Of a DNA stretch of 64,000 nucleotides, positions 8,855 to 20,664 are shown one piece after another. The number at the start of each line of letters is the position of its first letter. Position 1 is the stretch's first letter. Origin of the DNA: Sambucus nigra. Taxonomy: Eukaryota > Streptophyta > Magnoliopsida > Dipsacales > Adoxaceae. Position numbers and translations under genes: made by a program. The DNA lies in the NCBI GenBank assembly GCA_949130495.1, contig OX422215.1, positions 524,825,755-524,889,754 on the forward strand, read 5' to 3'. The notes below the pieces were generated by a model. The model was not told the origin of the DNA. It searched no databases and saw only the letters and a list, made by a program, of their open reading frames with translations.

Positions 8855-11612
8855 AGGTTACACCAAATTATTGTGCGATCCTGATTTTTAAATGAGTTTT
8901 TCCCGCTGATACCATCTCTTACAAGTGGTATCAGACAGGTTGCACTAAGTTATCATGTTAATCCTTATTTACCGCTATTTAGGGTGATTATTTATTCATC
9001 TCTCGTGTGTTGGTTTATTTTTTCTCTCGATGGTACCCATAGTAAAAATTTATCTCATTTGAATTTAAAGTTTTCTAAAAGAATTAAAATTCTTGAAAAA
9101 GAATATTTTCGTTTTAAAGCTGCTATAGAACTTTTGTAAACTATTCAAACTCAAAGATATTTCTTTCATGAGAAGCCTGCGGACATGGACCGTGATTTGA
9201 AAATTTTAGAATTGTCCAAGAAAGAGAGTGATGATAGAGTCCGATTTTCAGATAAAGAATTAGAAGACTCTAAAGTTTTAGGGTGTGTTTAAGTGCCAAT
9301 GAAGATAGTTATAAATTAATTTTAGATTTGAAGTCACGAGAGTAGACTCTTAGGGATAAATTCTATTGAATTGATGGGAAGCGAGATGAACTTCTAGGAA
9401 TGATTGAACACTATAAAGAAGGAGTTTCTAAAACTTTAAGAGTCAAATTCTTTGATTGAGTCTAAAATTTTGAAGTTAAAAGATGATTTATAGACTCGAG
9501 TAGTGTTTGTAGTGATGGTACAAGCTCCCATATTTATAATGCTTCTAGTGTTAAAGCCAATACCATTGTTTAATTTAGAGGGTCAACCAAATCCCAGGGT
9601 ATTAGATAAGGTCAACCCGAAGGTCCCGATCCTAGTCTCATTTACACGTGCACACACTGTGATCGAAAAGGTCACCTTTGGCATTTTTTCCTCTGATCTT
9701 AGAAAAGACTCTAGGATGTTTAAGTCTAGTGTCCCCTTGATTCCCGAATCCCGACGCATAAGGTATTCATCTATTTGGGTTAGGAAATATGTTTTGAAGA
9801 TGCTAAATGTTAGGTTGGTTGATTATCACATGCTTGCACATGATTCTTCAGATGCTATATCTTATGGGTGATTGCTTGCATGATTTTGTTTGTCATACTC
9901 TAGTTATGCTTCATGATATATGTTTTCTAGAGTTATCATATCTGTATCTTTTGTATTATATTTTTCTTTTATTGAGTCAAATTGAAAAATATAAAAAGAT
10001 TTTATTTTGATAAAGTTTTTAAAAAATACATTTTTTTTGTGTGTGTATTTTAGATTTACACATGGTATGGCATATTGGTGTGTTTGAATCCAATTCACTT
10101 CGTAATTTCCATGTGGCTAGGACATTTGGTTTTGATTGTAGATACTCAAATTTTTCTTAGCCATGTCTTTATCGAGTTGTTTCGAACTTGATTTTCTTTA
10201 TGGATTCGACTTTGTATATGCCTCCGCACACATATGCATGAGCTTTTTGAACGTCAACTTCACACGTATATTTGAGATTTGTGAGATGTTCTTCCATTAA
10301 TTTTATAATCTACACATTTTTGTGACTATGGGGGATTTGTGCATATAAGAACTGTTGCCCGTGAGCGTTTGTTTAATTAGTTAAAAAATATGAGTGTGCA
10401 CAGGAAAGGGATGCGAAATGAGAAAATATCCTTTGCGTGAAAACCACCGTTGGCAAGATCCTAATAAAAGGATTAAAGGCAATAAAAATAGAAAAATTGC
10501 CCCAAAGGGGCCATCTTAGTTTTATGATTGATCATTCAAAAGAAATTGCTTTAAAAAAATTGAGAAAAGAGAAAGGAAAAAAGAAAAAAAAGAAAAATAT
10601 GATATATGTTTATTTTTTGAGGGAGTTTAGTTAAAGATCAATGGGTTTGCACAGTGAATCCTAGTTATACCTATTTTGTCATGACGCTATTGATTATTAG
10701 AATCATCAATATTCTAGGCTTGTGTGAATTGAGCTTGTTCGTTTGTTCATTAAGTTCACTTAATTTGTCACTTGAGGCTAAAATTTAGTTTGATAAAGTT
10801 TTACGATCAATTAGAACTTCCTGAAAATATTTGAGTGTTTGGGTCGTAATTCATTTGTATCTAATTCATGCCCATCCATTCAATCCCCACATGTTTAAAC
10901 ACATTGATACTATGCTAGTGTGTAAAGCTTATGTGTTTTGTATCGAGTTTTGTGGTTGTTCATACCTATATATGTGTGCCAGATTTTCTTTGGTATATTT
11001 TGCATATATTATATATGGTTTCATATTTTGAGTCGTTGCGGTTTACATTTAGTCCATGTTTATCATATGCTTGATCATAGTTTGGATTATTTGTGCTTGA
11101 GTTATTATGTTGTATTTGTACCAACTATACTTGAGAAAAAAAGTTAAAAATTTCAAAAATAGTTAGTGAATAGCCTTTGAGATTATCATTGCATGTGCGT
11201 TATTTATATCTTCTGTGAAGCTTTTCAATTCATGAATATGTTTACTCCTTTGTCTATTTCGTACAAAAAGGGGGAGAAAAAATTACGGGGAAGATTTGAT
11301 GAGTTTGATTTATGGGGGAGATAGATACAACTATGAGTTTTCAATTTTGTTTTCTATATCAAACTCGATGCATCACGAGGTATTTTCTTTGCTTCATGTG
11401 TGTAGGTACTAAAGAGAAAGATTATATTACACCGGGTGAAGAAAAAGTATCAAAGAGAAGAACAGGTGGAGATTGAAGACAAAGCTTATTTTTCTACGCT
11501 TCCCATTTCTAGGGTTTAGGAAGGGTATTATAATTTTTGTCTTATGAGGGATTTTTTTTGTAATTTGGGTTTTTATAAGTTTTTGTACCGGGATTGCCAA
11601 AAGGGGGAGATT
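8855..11612 (+). pseudogene. Internal region of the Sirevirus-like element: gag remnant, no pol
   Basis: This 2.76-kb stretch has no pol motif. One frame near 9645-9690 reads C-T-H-C-D-R-K-G-H-L-W-H-F-F, a zinc knuckle (C-x2-C-x4-H-x4-C) whose last Cys is Phe, so it is a decayed Gag nucleocapsid finger. The longest surrounding open stretch (9503-9871) is in a different frame, showing a frameshift. A lysine-rich stretch at 10437-10634 has no recognisable domain. Purine tracts near 11268-11280, 11310-11320 and 11599-11610 (GGGGGAGA cores) resemble the multiple polypurine tracts of Sireviruses. Nothing else here is assignable. Confidence 0.6.
11599..11610 (+). other. Polypurine tract of the Sirevirus-like element
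   Basis: AAAAGGGGGAGA lies just upstream of LTR copy 2, in the position used for plus-strand priming. Two similar tracts occur about 290 and 340 bp upstream. Confidence 0.75.
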
Positions 11613-12779
11613 TATAACTGCAAATATTTTAGCTTATGCTTTTTTTTTCACTTTGGCATATTTGGCGTATCCCATTACAAATTGACTCGCACAGACTCGT
11701 CGAACCGAACACCAATATATCCAAGTTCAAGACTCCTCTACATCTGGAGAAGGTATAAATACTTTTAGGAGTATGAAATTATTCATAAAGTTATTTGAGA
11801 TGTTTATTTTTTATTGAAAAACGAGGTTGGTATTATTTAAAGTTTTAAAATAAAAGTTTTATTTTTAACCTCGTTCAAGTGAGAGTCGTTTCTCGTTCGA
11901 ATGACTTTACGCTCTCTTGAGAAGGGTCGTTTGATCTCTGCATCTAATGAGCATCTAACGAGGATGTTCTACTTTGCATTGTTTGAAGCTGTTTCAAATG
12001 AGATGGCCTTGTCGTTCGAACTAACTCAATTATCCTTCATATGAACTGCCTTTCTCATTCGAACGAGCCTCATTTTTGTTCAAATGAACCGCCGCCTCGA
12101 AATTTGTGTTGCGTTTATATTTACTTATTTTGACTCCAATTTTCGTAAGACTTTTTGCCAAAGTTAGAAAAATGTTCACTTTTTGTGTTACCAAAATACT
12201 TTTTGATTCACATTTTACATCCCCAAAATAGTTTTGTGAATCGTTTTGAAACCCTAGATAGTTTCGTATCTTTGCATACACTTTGTGGAGCTGACCTTTT
12301 AACCTGAGTGATCACGGCTAAAGAAGAAGGCTGAAGAAGAAGGGTGAAGTCTGATCGGTGGATACCAGGGGTGGACTGATCAAGATGAGGAGTATTCTTT
12401 GGAGGTTCTACGAAGATACTGTGCATTATACTTGTGGGTGTATCAAGTAGTTTGTAAGTCGGAAGTCTTGTAAACTCTCTAAAGTGCTGAAATATAGGTT
12501 TTTCCCCGAAGAGGGATTTTTCCTCAGTTTCCATGTGATTGCATGTTTAATTTATCTGTTTTATCCCTTAGATGCATGTTTAGGATAAAAAGATAAAATT
12601 TGGCAAATCGGTTTTCATAAGAAAGGTTTAATTTGGTTTTAATTTGAAAAATTGCAAAAATAGAAGTTTTGTTTACGAAAAATCCTTGCCGAGCACGTTT
12701 ATTTCTGCATTCTCAAAGTGGTATCAGAGCATTCCACTCTTTAAAAGTGGTGTCAAATTTTTTTTATCCATTTAACCCA
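11613..12779 (+). repeat. LTR copy 2 of the Sirevirus-like element
   Basis: It aligns with copy 1 from its first bases (TATAACTGCAAA against TGTAAGCGCAAA) through the GTGGTATCAGAGC near-copy at 12719, and then loses similarity around 12760-12780, so the 3' border is approximate. It keeps diverged TTCGAACGA motifs near 11905, 12015 and 12058. Confidence 0.75.
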
Positions 12780-12810
12780 TTTAATCCTGATTTTATAATT
12801 ACTGGATCTC

Positions 12811-13597
12811 TGTAAGCGCAAATAATTAATCTTATACTTTTTATTTATTTTATTTGCACTTTGGCATATTTTGCGTATCTCGTTACAAACCGACTCGCAT
12901 TAACTCGTCGAACCGAACACCAATATCTCCAAGTTTAAGACTCCTCTACATCTCGAGAAGGTATAAAGACTTTTAAGAGTTTAAAATTATTTAAAAAGTT
13001 ATTTGGGATGTTTATTTTTTATTAAAAAACGAGGTTGATATTTTCTTAAGCTTTTTAAATAAAAGTATTATTTTTAACCTCGTTCAAAAAACTCGTCGCT
13101 CAGTCAAACGAATTTACATTCTTGTGAGAAGGATTGTTTGATTTCTACATCTAACGAGCATCTAACAAGGATGTACTGTTTTGAACCTTGTCGTTTGAAC
13201 GAACTCAATTTTCGTTCAAACAAACTACCTTTCTTGTTCGAATGATCCTCATTATTATTATTCGAACGAGCCTCATTATCGTTCGAACGAACTGCCACTT
13301 TGAAATTTGTGTCACGTTTATAAATAACTATTTTGATTCCCAATTTTATAAGACTTTTACCAAAATGTCTCCCGCATATCAGTTGCAAAAGTTTTTACTT
13401 TTTATGTTACCGAAACACTTTTGCTTCACACTTTACATCCCCAAAATAGTTTTATGAATCGTTTTGAAACCCTATATAGTTTCATATCTTTGCATACACT
13501 TTATGAGGATGATTGTCTACGGCTAACCTTGTGACTCGAGCGATCATGGCTGAAGAAGAAGGCTGAAGTCTGATAGGTGGATACCAAGGGTGCACTG
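12811..13597 (+). repeat. LTR copy 3 of the Sirevirus-like element, left part
   Basis: It starts TGTAAGCGCAAA, like copy 1, and is preceded by TGGATCTC, the same eight bases that precede copy 1. It is cut at 13597 by an inserted element and continues at 19460-19853. It holds palindromes near 13190, 13260 and 13280-13289. Confidence 0.8.
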
Positions 13598-15050
13598 TGA
13601 GCGAGGCAAAAATCGAGCGTCCGTGTAATATGCTAATCGTTGTTATCGGCCTTCGACCGTAATACAAAAAAACCTAAACTTTAACTACACTCTTATGGAG
13701 TATAGCGACTAGTCTACGTATGGAATCCAAAGGGAATGTTTGATAGATTTTGATTAATTTATTACTTCTAAAATAAAAGTGTAAAAGATGATGTTGGGGT
13801 GAGAAAGAAAAAAAAGGGAAAATAAAGAAGTTAACTACGCTAATTAGAACTAAACAATGAATAAGAAACGAGATTAGGATCATATCCCCGCCATGGGCTA
13901 AACTACGCGTATAAAGGATTTTGGTTCGAAAACATTTAACCGAGCATATTCATGTGATCATAAACATCAAACATGAAGAAATTTAATTCAACAATGAAAG
14001 ATTAAACCTTCGCTCGAATATGGTCACAAGAGGATTAATTTTGGAATATCGCTATAAACACTAACGTTGCATGACAAAGAAAGTTAAACGCATAATATTC
14101 CAACTTTAATACACTAGGTTTCAATTAATTGTATTTATACCCAAAACCTAACTTTCAAAGCCCAATACCCATTAATGGCAGAAATATGATCCTAACCCTT
14201 AAACTAGCTAGACATGGTGGTATTAACTACGCAAGAATCCATAACAAGCAAGAAGGAATAAAGATACAATAAAAACAGTGCTGAAATTTAAGGTTACCAA
14301 GGTTGAAGAACACAAACATGCAAGAAGAAATCAAAGCTTGAAGAAAAATCGAAAAAACACTTGAATTAAAGGTGCAAAATATATAAATTATTCTCCTAGA
14401 TGTTCCTCCTTGATTAGGAGCTTTTACATGAATGAAATCCATCTTAAATGAGTCATAATATGAGTATATATAAGTCTTGGGTCGTTTTGAAGAGTCCTCA
14501 AAACATAAAACTCTCCAGGCTAAAAAATGGGGTCAAAATAAAAATCCCGCATATGGAAATTTGTAACAATTTTAAAGCGTGAATAATCTTTGTCACGGTT
14601 ATGGAGCGTGACTAAAAGCGAACCAGTCCCCCTTTAACCGGACCGGTCCTCCTTTCTGCCTTCCTTAGTTTTGCCTCTTTGATTCTTCTCATCTTCAAAT
14701 GGGCATAACTTCTTTATCGTAACTCGGATTGAGGTACCATTTTTTCCAGTGTTCTTGTAATTTCAAGATCTTGAACTTTCCATTTGGCCCCACCTCTGGA
14801 CTAAGGCTGTAGAATTACAAAAATTCCCTTTAACTTCCTATTTCTTGGTTTCTTTCACTATTTTGAGTTCTCTCTTGCACTTTCTTGCATGAAATACCTA
14901 CAAAATACATAAGAGATACACAAAATATAAAATACTTGCCAAAAAGGGTTAATAACATAAATATGAGACAAATCAAAGTTAATTACAATACACGGGATCA
15001 TAAAAATACCGAAATTAAGGGGATAAATGTGAAGAATTTATGCCTAATCA
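13598..15050 (-). repeat. 3' LTR of the minus-strand LARD
   Basis: 1453 bp, similar over its length to 18022-19454 with scattered substitutions and small indels. The plus-strand edges are TGAGCGAGGC and GCCTAATCA. The next bases, AATCCCCATA, are the polypurine tract when read on the minus strand. Confidence 0.85.
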
Positions 15051-18000
15051 AATCCCCATAACTTAGAACTTTGCGCGTCCCGAGCAATGTAAAAGCATAA
15101 GAGTATGAGTTAAGGACCCTTCAAAAACTTATTAGGATGTAATAAATTTTTTGCGGGTAAGCGATTGCATTTAGCGTATGCAACAAACCGTTAAACCCCT
15201 AGGTTACCTTAGTAGGACAAATGGTGTCTCGTGAGGGTTTGCAGTGAATATACCCATAAAATTCGTTTTTCACATTACTCAAGAAAAAGATCAAAATAAT
15301 TAAAAATTATACAATTTAAACTCCCCGAAAATAGTCCCCATAAATTTATATTGAAGAATCTCAATTCGTAGTGTGTGTGTGAGAAGCCGAAAATTAAACC
15401 GCTAACTTCCACCAATTGATCATTACGTTACTTTTCCAAAAATTCGTTTTGATTCAATTCTTACGAATGCTTTCGCAAACGAATCACTTGGAATGTGGCT
15501 AGTTTCTCTCGGTATGCGTGATTTAAAGTGTAAATATAAAGGAACACAAATTCATGCACACAAATTTGAAAGACGAATTATTAATGATGAAAAGATCTCA
15601 TCATCGGATTACGGTTATTGGAAAATGGGAAAATTCGCCTCTTATCCACACCAATTAATCTCTCTTATTATCTTTTCATATTTTAGCTCTCCACGTGGTA
15701 ATTAATTTCGAAATTCAGACTCGGTTAGGACTTTTTTGGATTTTAAGGCGTATTTGATTAAAATTGAGAATGGTTGGGAAATTCAAAATTGGAAAATGTT
15801 CTTGTGATGTCCCTTAGTGATTTTCGGACTTTTGCTAATTTTTCTCTTTCTTTTTCCATTTTCACAATTTTCTTTTCATGCTATTTTTGTTGAGCATTTC
15901 TCTCTCTCTCTCTCTTGACATTTGAACTTTATTGACGAATTTTCCAATTTTTACAATTCTGGGCTATTTAGGTTTTTCAGGTTACAAAACGAAAAGGAAA
16001 CATTTTATTAGAATCAAATTGGGTTGCAAAAGGGATAATTTTTCACAACTTTTTATGGATAATATTTTTGGGTAAATAAACGATGGCCTAATTTCATTTA
16101 TTCGAATTACTAATTATTTTAGCATATGGATCTCGAGAATAATTTAATTTAGAGTGGTTTTAGCGCGTGTTCAAGACAATATTTCACACGTTTCCCATAA
16201 CCGATCAAAATAAAGGAATTGAGATCCTCAATGACTTATTTAAACACTGAAATGAACTTTGAGTTAACCATTAACTCGGATTGATTTAATTACTAACAAA
16301 AAGTGAAAGGCTTGAATCTCACCGGGTTGATTAATCTCCACACTTATTCGTAAAGTCATCAATTTTAGCTCAATTTTCATCTTTGGTCAATTTCGGCTAT
16401 GTACATTTGATTCTTTTCAATTTGAGACTTCAAACAAAATTTTAGTGACATTTTTGAAAAATTTAAATTCCAATTTTTATTTATTTTGAAGAAAAATATT
16501 TTTGGCTTTTTCGATTTTTTCCTACTTTTTTTGGGTTTTTTTTTAAATTTTTTTAAGAAAGCATACTTGGAACGAACATGTGATCAAGCCAATGAAACTA
16601 AACAATAAACAGGAAGAATATGCCATGCCCCCTAACTTAAATGTTGCATTGTCCTCAGTGCGAATCAAGAACACAACACAAATAGAGAAAAATAAAGATA
16701 TTACCCAAATGGAACGATCCCCGATAAGTACAAGTCCATTGAATCTACAAAACATGTCGAAACCAAGAATAACAAAAATTTTAACTAATGACTTTAAACT
16801 ATAATTAAAACAAAGAAAAACAAAGAAAGAAGCTAACTATCTACAACCTACGATTTGAATTTCTAATAAGTTATACAGTAGAAGTCGAAAAATTTGAGGG
16901 TCCACCCAAAATACACTTTGACTTTGAGGGATAATCGGTGTACCCTCATTTTTATGTATTCCTCCCGAAAAATAAGAATTCCGTTTGAACAACGGAAGGC
17001 ATGTGTAAGGCGGAGAAAATGAACCATTACCATTTAAAATTTTTAAAGGGATGATGGGGGATTTGGATGTTAAGGGGGACAAGTGGAATTGGGATCCAAA
17101 AAAAATAAAATCACCTCCCAAAGGTTTTTCAAGTAGTAAGGGAAGCAGGGAACACAGAAAGGAAGAGTACATCTTGGAAGACAATTCAAGCAAAGAGTCC
17201 GTGTTGGTAAAAGGTTTAAACATTTCACAACTTTTGATCGACTCATAGGAATCTAGCGGTACTTGTAATGGTTCAATAACAGAGAACGAAAATGGAGTTG
17301 AAATAAATTCAATCTCGTGTGATTCATCATCACTTGGAGATTGAATTTCAAGGGATAAAGACTCACTTTCAATGAGATGTTATTCCAAATTTTTTTTAGG
17401 TGAAACGCAACTCTCTAACTCCTCTTTATTTTCCAAATAAGAACGCATCTCATTGCAAAGTGCGACAATTTCCTTAACAAGACCAATATCGATATTCATC
17501 GTGCTCTGGGTGGAAATAAAATAAAAATCATGGTCTCTTCCAAAGTAGGATTCCTTGGCTTTAGAACCTCAGATTCCTCATTTGGTTGAAAATGTTCTTT
17601 AGTTTTAAAAATTTCAAAAGAAAAGTCGTCATTAGATTCGAATAATGCATCCAACTCTTTCTCCCCAAAATGATTTTTTCCCGATATTTATTTTCAAGCC
17701 TTTCATGCTCAAGAATTTGAAGGCCCTCACCAATGTAATAGGTCGAGGAGAATATTCTTGAAAATAAAAAGTTTGAGTACTATTCCCATATGAACCATTA
17801 TAATTACCGAACTCATTATAAAAAGACATGATTACCGAATAGTTTATAAATGTACAACCCACATAAAGAGGTATGCGACTGAGGATTCAACATTTCTTAG
17901 CGCTCAATTGTTCAAACCTGCAAAAAAAGTTAAAGCAAAAAAATATAAAAGAAAATTTTCTTACGAAATAGTCAATCAATTATAATCTATAACAAAACAG
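15051..18000 (-). other. Internal region of the minus-strand LARD
   Basis: It contains no protease, reverse transcriptase or integrase. The only frame with coding character is at 16837-17499 (listed separately). The rest is AT-rich with TTTTT-rich runs and a CT repeat near 15900-15917. Confidence 0.7.
16837..17499 (-). pseudogene. Unknown ORF of the LARD, one internal stop
   Basis: Read on the minus strand from an ATG at 17499, a single frame of about 220 codons runs to a stop at 16837, broken only by TAA at 17380-17382. The first third is acidic and serine-rich; the part after the Met at 17223 is rich in Leu, Pro, Ser and Phe (for example S-F-L-C-S-L-L-P-L-L-L-E-K-P) with no domain I can name. 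It is the only long frame in an element without pol and lies about 500 bp downstream of the primer site, the position of gag in an autonomous element. It could be a gag remnant or a lineage-specific accessory frame. I assign no function. Confidence 0.5.
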
Positions 18001-18018
18001 TCCCCGTTAACGGCGCCA
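18001..18018 (-). other. Primer binding site of the LARD (minus strand)
   Basis: The minus strand reads TGGCGCCGTTAACGGGGA immediately inside the 5' LTR. It matches the TGGCGCCG class used by Tat/Athila-group Gypsy elements and fixes the orientation as minus. Confidence 0.85.
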
Positions 18019-18021
18019 TTT

Positions 18022-19454
18022 TGATCGAGGCAAAAATCGAGCGTTCGTTTAATACGCTAATCGTTGTTATCGGCTTTCGACCACAATACAAAAAAACCTA
18101 AACTTTAACTACCCTCTTATGGAGTATAGCGGCTAGTCTGAGTATCGAATCCACAGGGAATGTTTGATAGATTTTAATTGATTTATTACTTTTAAAATAA
18201 AAGTGTAAAAGATGATGATGGGGTGAGAAAGAAAAAAAGAGAAAAAAAAGAAGGTAACTACGCTAATTAGAACTAAACAATGAATAAGAAACGGGATTAG
18301 GATCACATCCCCGCCTTGGGCTAAACAACGTGTATATAGGATTTTGTTTCGAAAACATTTGACCGAGCATATTCAATTGATTATAAAGATCAAACATGAA
18401 GAAATTTAATTCAACAATGAAAGATTAAACCTTCGTTCGAATATGCCAACAAGTGGATTAATTACGGAATATCACTATAAACATTAACGTTACATGACAA
18501 AGAAAGTTAAATGCATAATATTCCAACTTTAATTCACGAGGTTTCAATTAATTGTATTTTTACCCAAAACTAACTTTCAAAGCCCAATACCCATTAATGG
18601 CAACAATATGATCCCAAGCCTTAAACTAACTAGACATGGTGGTATTAACTACATAAGAATCCATAACAAGCATGAAGAAATACAGAAACAATAAAAATAG
18701 TGCTGGAATTTAAGGTTACCAAGGTTGAAGAACACAAACATGTAAGAAGAAATCAAGCTTGAAGAAAAATCGAAAAAACTTATGAATTAGAGGTGAAAAA
18801 TATATAAATTATTCTCCTAGATGTTCCTCCTTGATTAGGATCTTTTAAATAAATGAAATATACCTTAAATGAGTCTTAATATGAGTTTATATAAGTCTTG
18901 GGTCGTTTAGAAGAGTCCTCAAAACATAAAACTCTCTAGGCTAAAAAATATCCCAATATGGAAATTTGTAACGGTTTTAAAGCATGACTAATATTTATTA
19001 CGATTTTGGATCTTGACTAAAGGCGGGTCGGTCCCCCTTTAACCGGACTGGTCCTCCTTTCTGCCTTCATTAGTTTTTCCTATTTGATTCTTCTCATCTT
19101 CAAATGGGCATAAGTTCTTCAGTGTAACTCGAATTGAGGAGCCATATTTTTTAATGTTCTTGTAATTTCAAGCTCTTCAACTTTCCAGTTGGGCCCCCCT
19201 CTGGACTAGGTTGTAAAATTATGAAAATGCTCTTTAACTTCCAGTTTCTTGGTTTCTTTCACTATCATGAGTTTTCTCTCGCACTTTCTTGCATGAAATA
19301 CCTATAAAACACATAAGAGATTCACAAAACACGAAATACTTGCCAAAAAGGCCCAGTAGCATAAATGTGAGACAAATCAAAGTTAATTAAAATACACGGG
19401 ATCATAAAAAAACTGAAATTAAGGGGATAAATGTGAAGAATTTATGCCTAATCA
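18022..19454 (-). repeat. 5' LTR of the minus-strand LARD
   Basis: 1433 bp, the partner of 13598-15050. The plus-strand edges are TGATCGAGGC and GCCTAATCA. Confidence 0.85.
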
Positions 19455-19459
19455 GATTG
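19455..19459. repeat. Target-site duplication of the LARD, right copy (GATTG)
   Basis: It pairs with CACTG at 13593-13597. The undisturbed site in LTR copy 1 (near 8453) reads GACTG, from which each copy differs by one base. Confidence 0.65.
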
Positions 19460-19853
19460 CTCCAGATGATGAGTATTCTTTGGAGGTTCTACGAAGATAC
19501 TGCACGTTATACTAGTGGGTGTATCAAGTAGTTGGTAAGTAGAAAGTCTTATAAACTCTCTAAAGTGTTGAAATATAGGTTTTACCTTAAAAAGGAATTT
19601 TCCTTAGTTGTCGTGTGATTTCGTGTTTAATTTATTTATTTTATCACTTAGATGCATGTTTATAATAAGAGATAATATTTGGTAAATCTGTTTTCATAAG
19701 AAAGGTTTAATTGGGTTTTAATTTGAAGAATTACAAATATTAAAGTTTTTTTATGACCATCCTTGCCGAGCACATTTATTTGTACATTATCAAAATGGTA
19801 TCAGAGCCTTCCAATCTTTCAAAGTGGTGTCAGAGCATTTTTACCCCTTTACA
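19460..19853 (+). repeat. LTR copy 3 of the Sirevirus-like element, right part
   Basis: It continues the sequence broken at 13597 (GAGTATTCTTTGGAGGTTCT onward) and ends CCCCTTTACA, like copy 1. ATCTT follows as the target-site duplication, and then LINE sequence. Confidence 0.8.
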
Positions 19854-19858
19854 ATCTT

Positions 19859-20664
19859 CTAGGTGTGCTTCGAAGATTGACTTGATGAAAGTCTATGCCT
19901 CTGTGAAGTTGCATTTTATCACAGATGTGTTGAAAGTAATGGAGTTTCCTAGTTTAGTAATACAATGGATTATGAAATGTGTGGTGATTGCCAGTTTTAC
20001 CATGAGTCTGAATGGGGGGGGGGGGTTGAATGGATGTTTTAAAGGTACTAATGGTTTGAGGCAGGGGAGGCCGCGTCTCCCTACTTGTTTCTTCTGGTTA
20101 TGGAATATTTTCATGGATGGTTGATGATGAAATCTATAAGATTATGTTATCTTTTCATCCTAATTGTATCAGGCGGAATTTATCCCGTGTGATGTTTGCA
20201 GATGATTTATTCATTATAGACAAGGCTGATAACAATTATATGAATATTCTTGAAAAAGTCCTACAAGAATTTGAAAATATTTTTGGATTGGGAGCTAGTA
20301 AACCAAAATGTGAAATATTTATTTTACTGGAATTGAAGAAGAGTAGAAACTGAAGTTTACTAACCTTATGGGTATGAAAGTGGGTAGTTTTCCAGTGAAG
20401 TATTTGGGACTCAAGGTTGATGATTGCAAGGTAGTGGATAAGTTGATGAGTAAAATTAATAATTAGACTAATAGATGACTCTCCTATGCTAGGTGAGTTC
20501 AATTGGTTATTTTAGTTCTTAGGAGTATTCAAGTGTATTGGATTAATATATTCATTCTTATGAAGAAAGTCATAAAAGATATTGACTAGGTTTTAAGGAA
20601 ATTCCTATGGTAAGGTATTGATTTAAAGAACCCTGGAGATAAATTTTCATGAGAAGATATCGTT
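19859..20664 (+). pseudogene. L1-type LINE, fragment 2 (catalytic core of reverse transcriptase)
   Basis: The LINE resumes directly after the Sirevirus-like insertion: S-S-R-C-A-S-K-I-D-L-M-K-V-Y (palm motif A, catalytic Asp), then G-x-x-G-L-R-Q-G (about 20055) and F-A-D-D at 20195-20206 (motif C with both catalytic Asp). These are followed by V-K-Y-L-G-L (about 20400), L-S-Y-A (about 20485) and a K-x-V-I-x-D-I-D block with F-L-W (about 20575-20610). The order is that of a plant L1 reverse transcriptase. A homopolymer of G (about 20012-20024), a frameshift near 20115 and several stops break it. It is cut at 20664 and resumes at 37030. Confidence 0.88.

Larger units (their letters stand above)
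13598..19454 (-). mobile_element. Minus-strand LARD-type LTR retrotransposon with TGGCGCCG primer site
   Basis: Two LTRs of about 1.44 kb (13598-15050 and 18022-19454), both TGA...TCA on the plus strand, bound a 2.97-kb interior. The minus strand beside the right LTR reads TGGCGCCGTTAACGGGGAC, a primer site of the type found in Ty3/Gypsy elements (Tat/Athila group), and a G-rich tract TATGGGGATT precedes the left LTR on the minus strand. CACTG at 13593-13597 and GATTG at 19455-19459 are diverged copies of GACTG, which is present at the matching position of LTR copy 1, so the duplication and empty site agree. No pol motif is present. This is a large non-autonomous derivative. Confidence 0.85.
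7621..19853 (+). mobile_element. Composite Copia (Sirevirus-like) LTR element with three LTRs, coding region lost
   Basis: Three related LTRs (7621-8839, 11613 to about 12779, and 12811-13597 continued at 19460-19853) lie in the same orientation inside a LINE. The LTRs run TGTAAG...CTTTACA. A TTGGTATCAGAGC primer site follows the first LTR, and the purine tract AAAAGGGGGAGA precedes the second. Between LTRs 1 and 2 are 2.8 kb without protease, integrase or reverse transcriptase, so this is a non-autonomous derivative. Repeated GGGGGAGA-type tracts near the 3' end and the tRNA-Met primer are Sirevirus (Copia) traits. The third LTR is interrupted by the element at 13598-19454. Confidence 0.8.

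Noticed and set aside
10437..10634. Lysine-rich 65-codon ORF
   Set aside because: Low-complexity A-rich sequence in the interior of the Sirevirus-like element, no homology recognisable.
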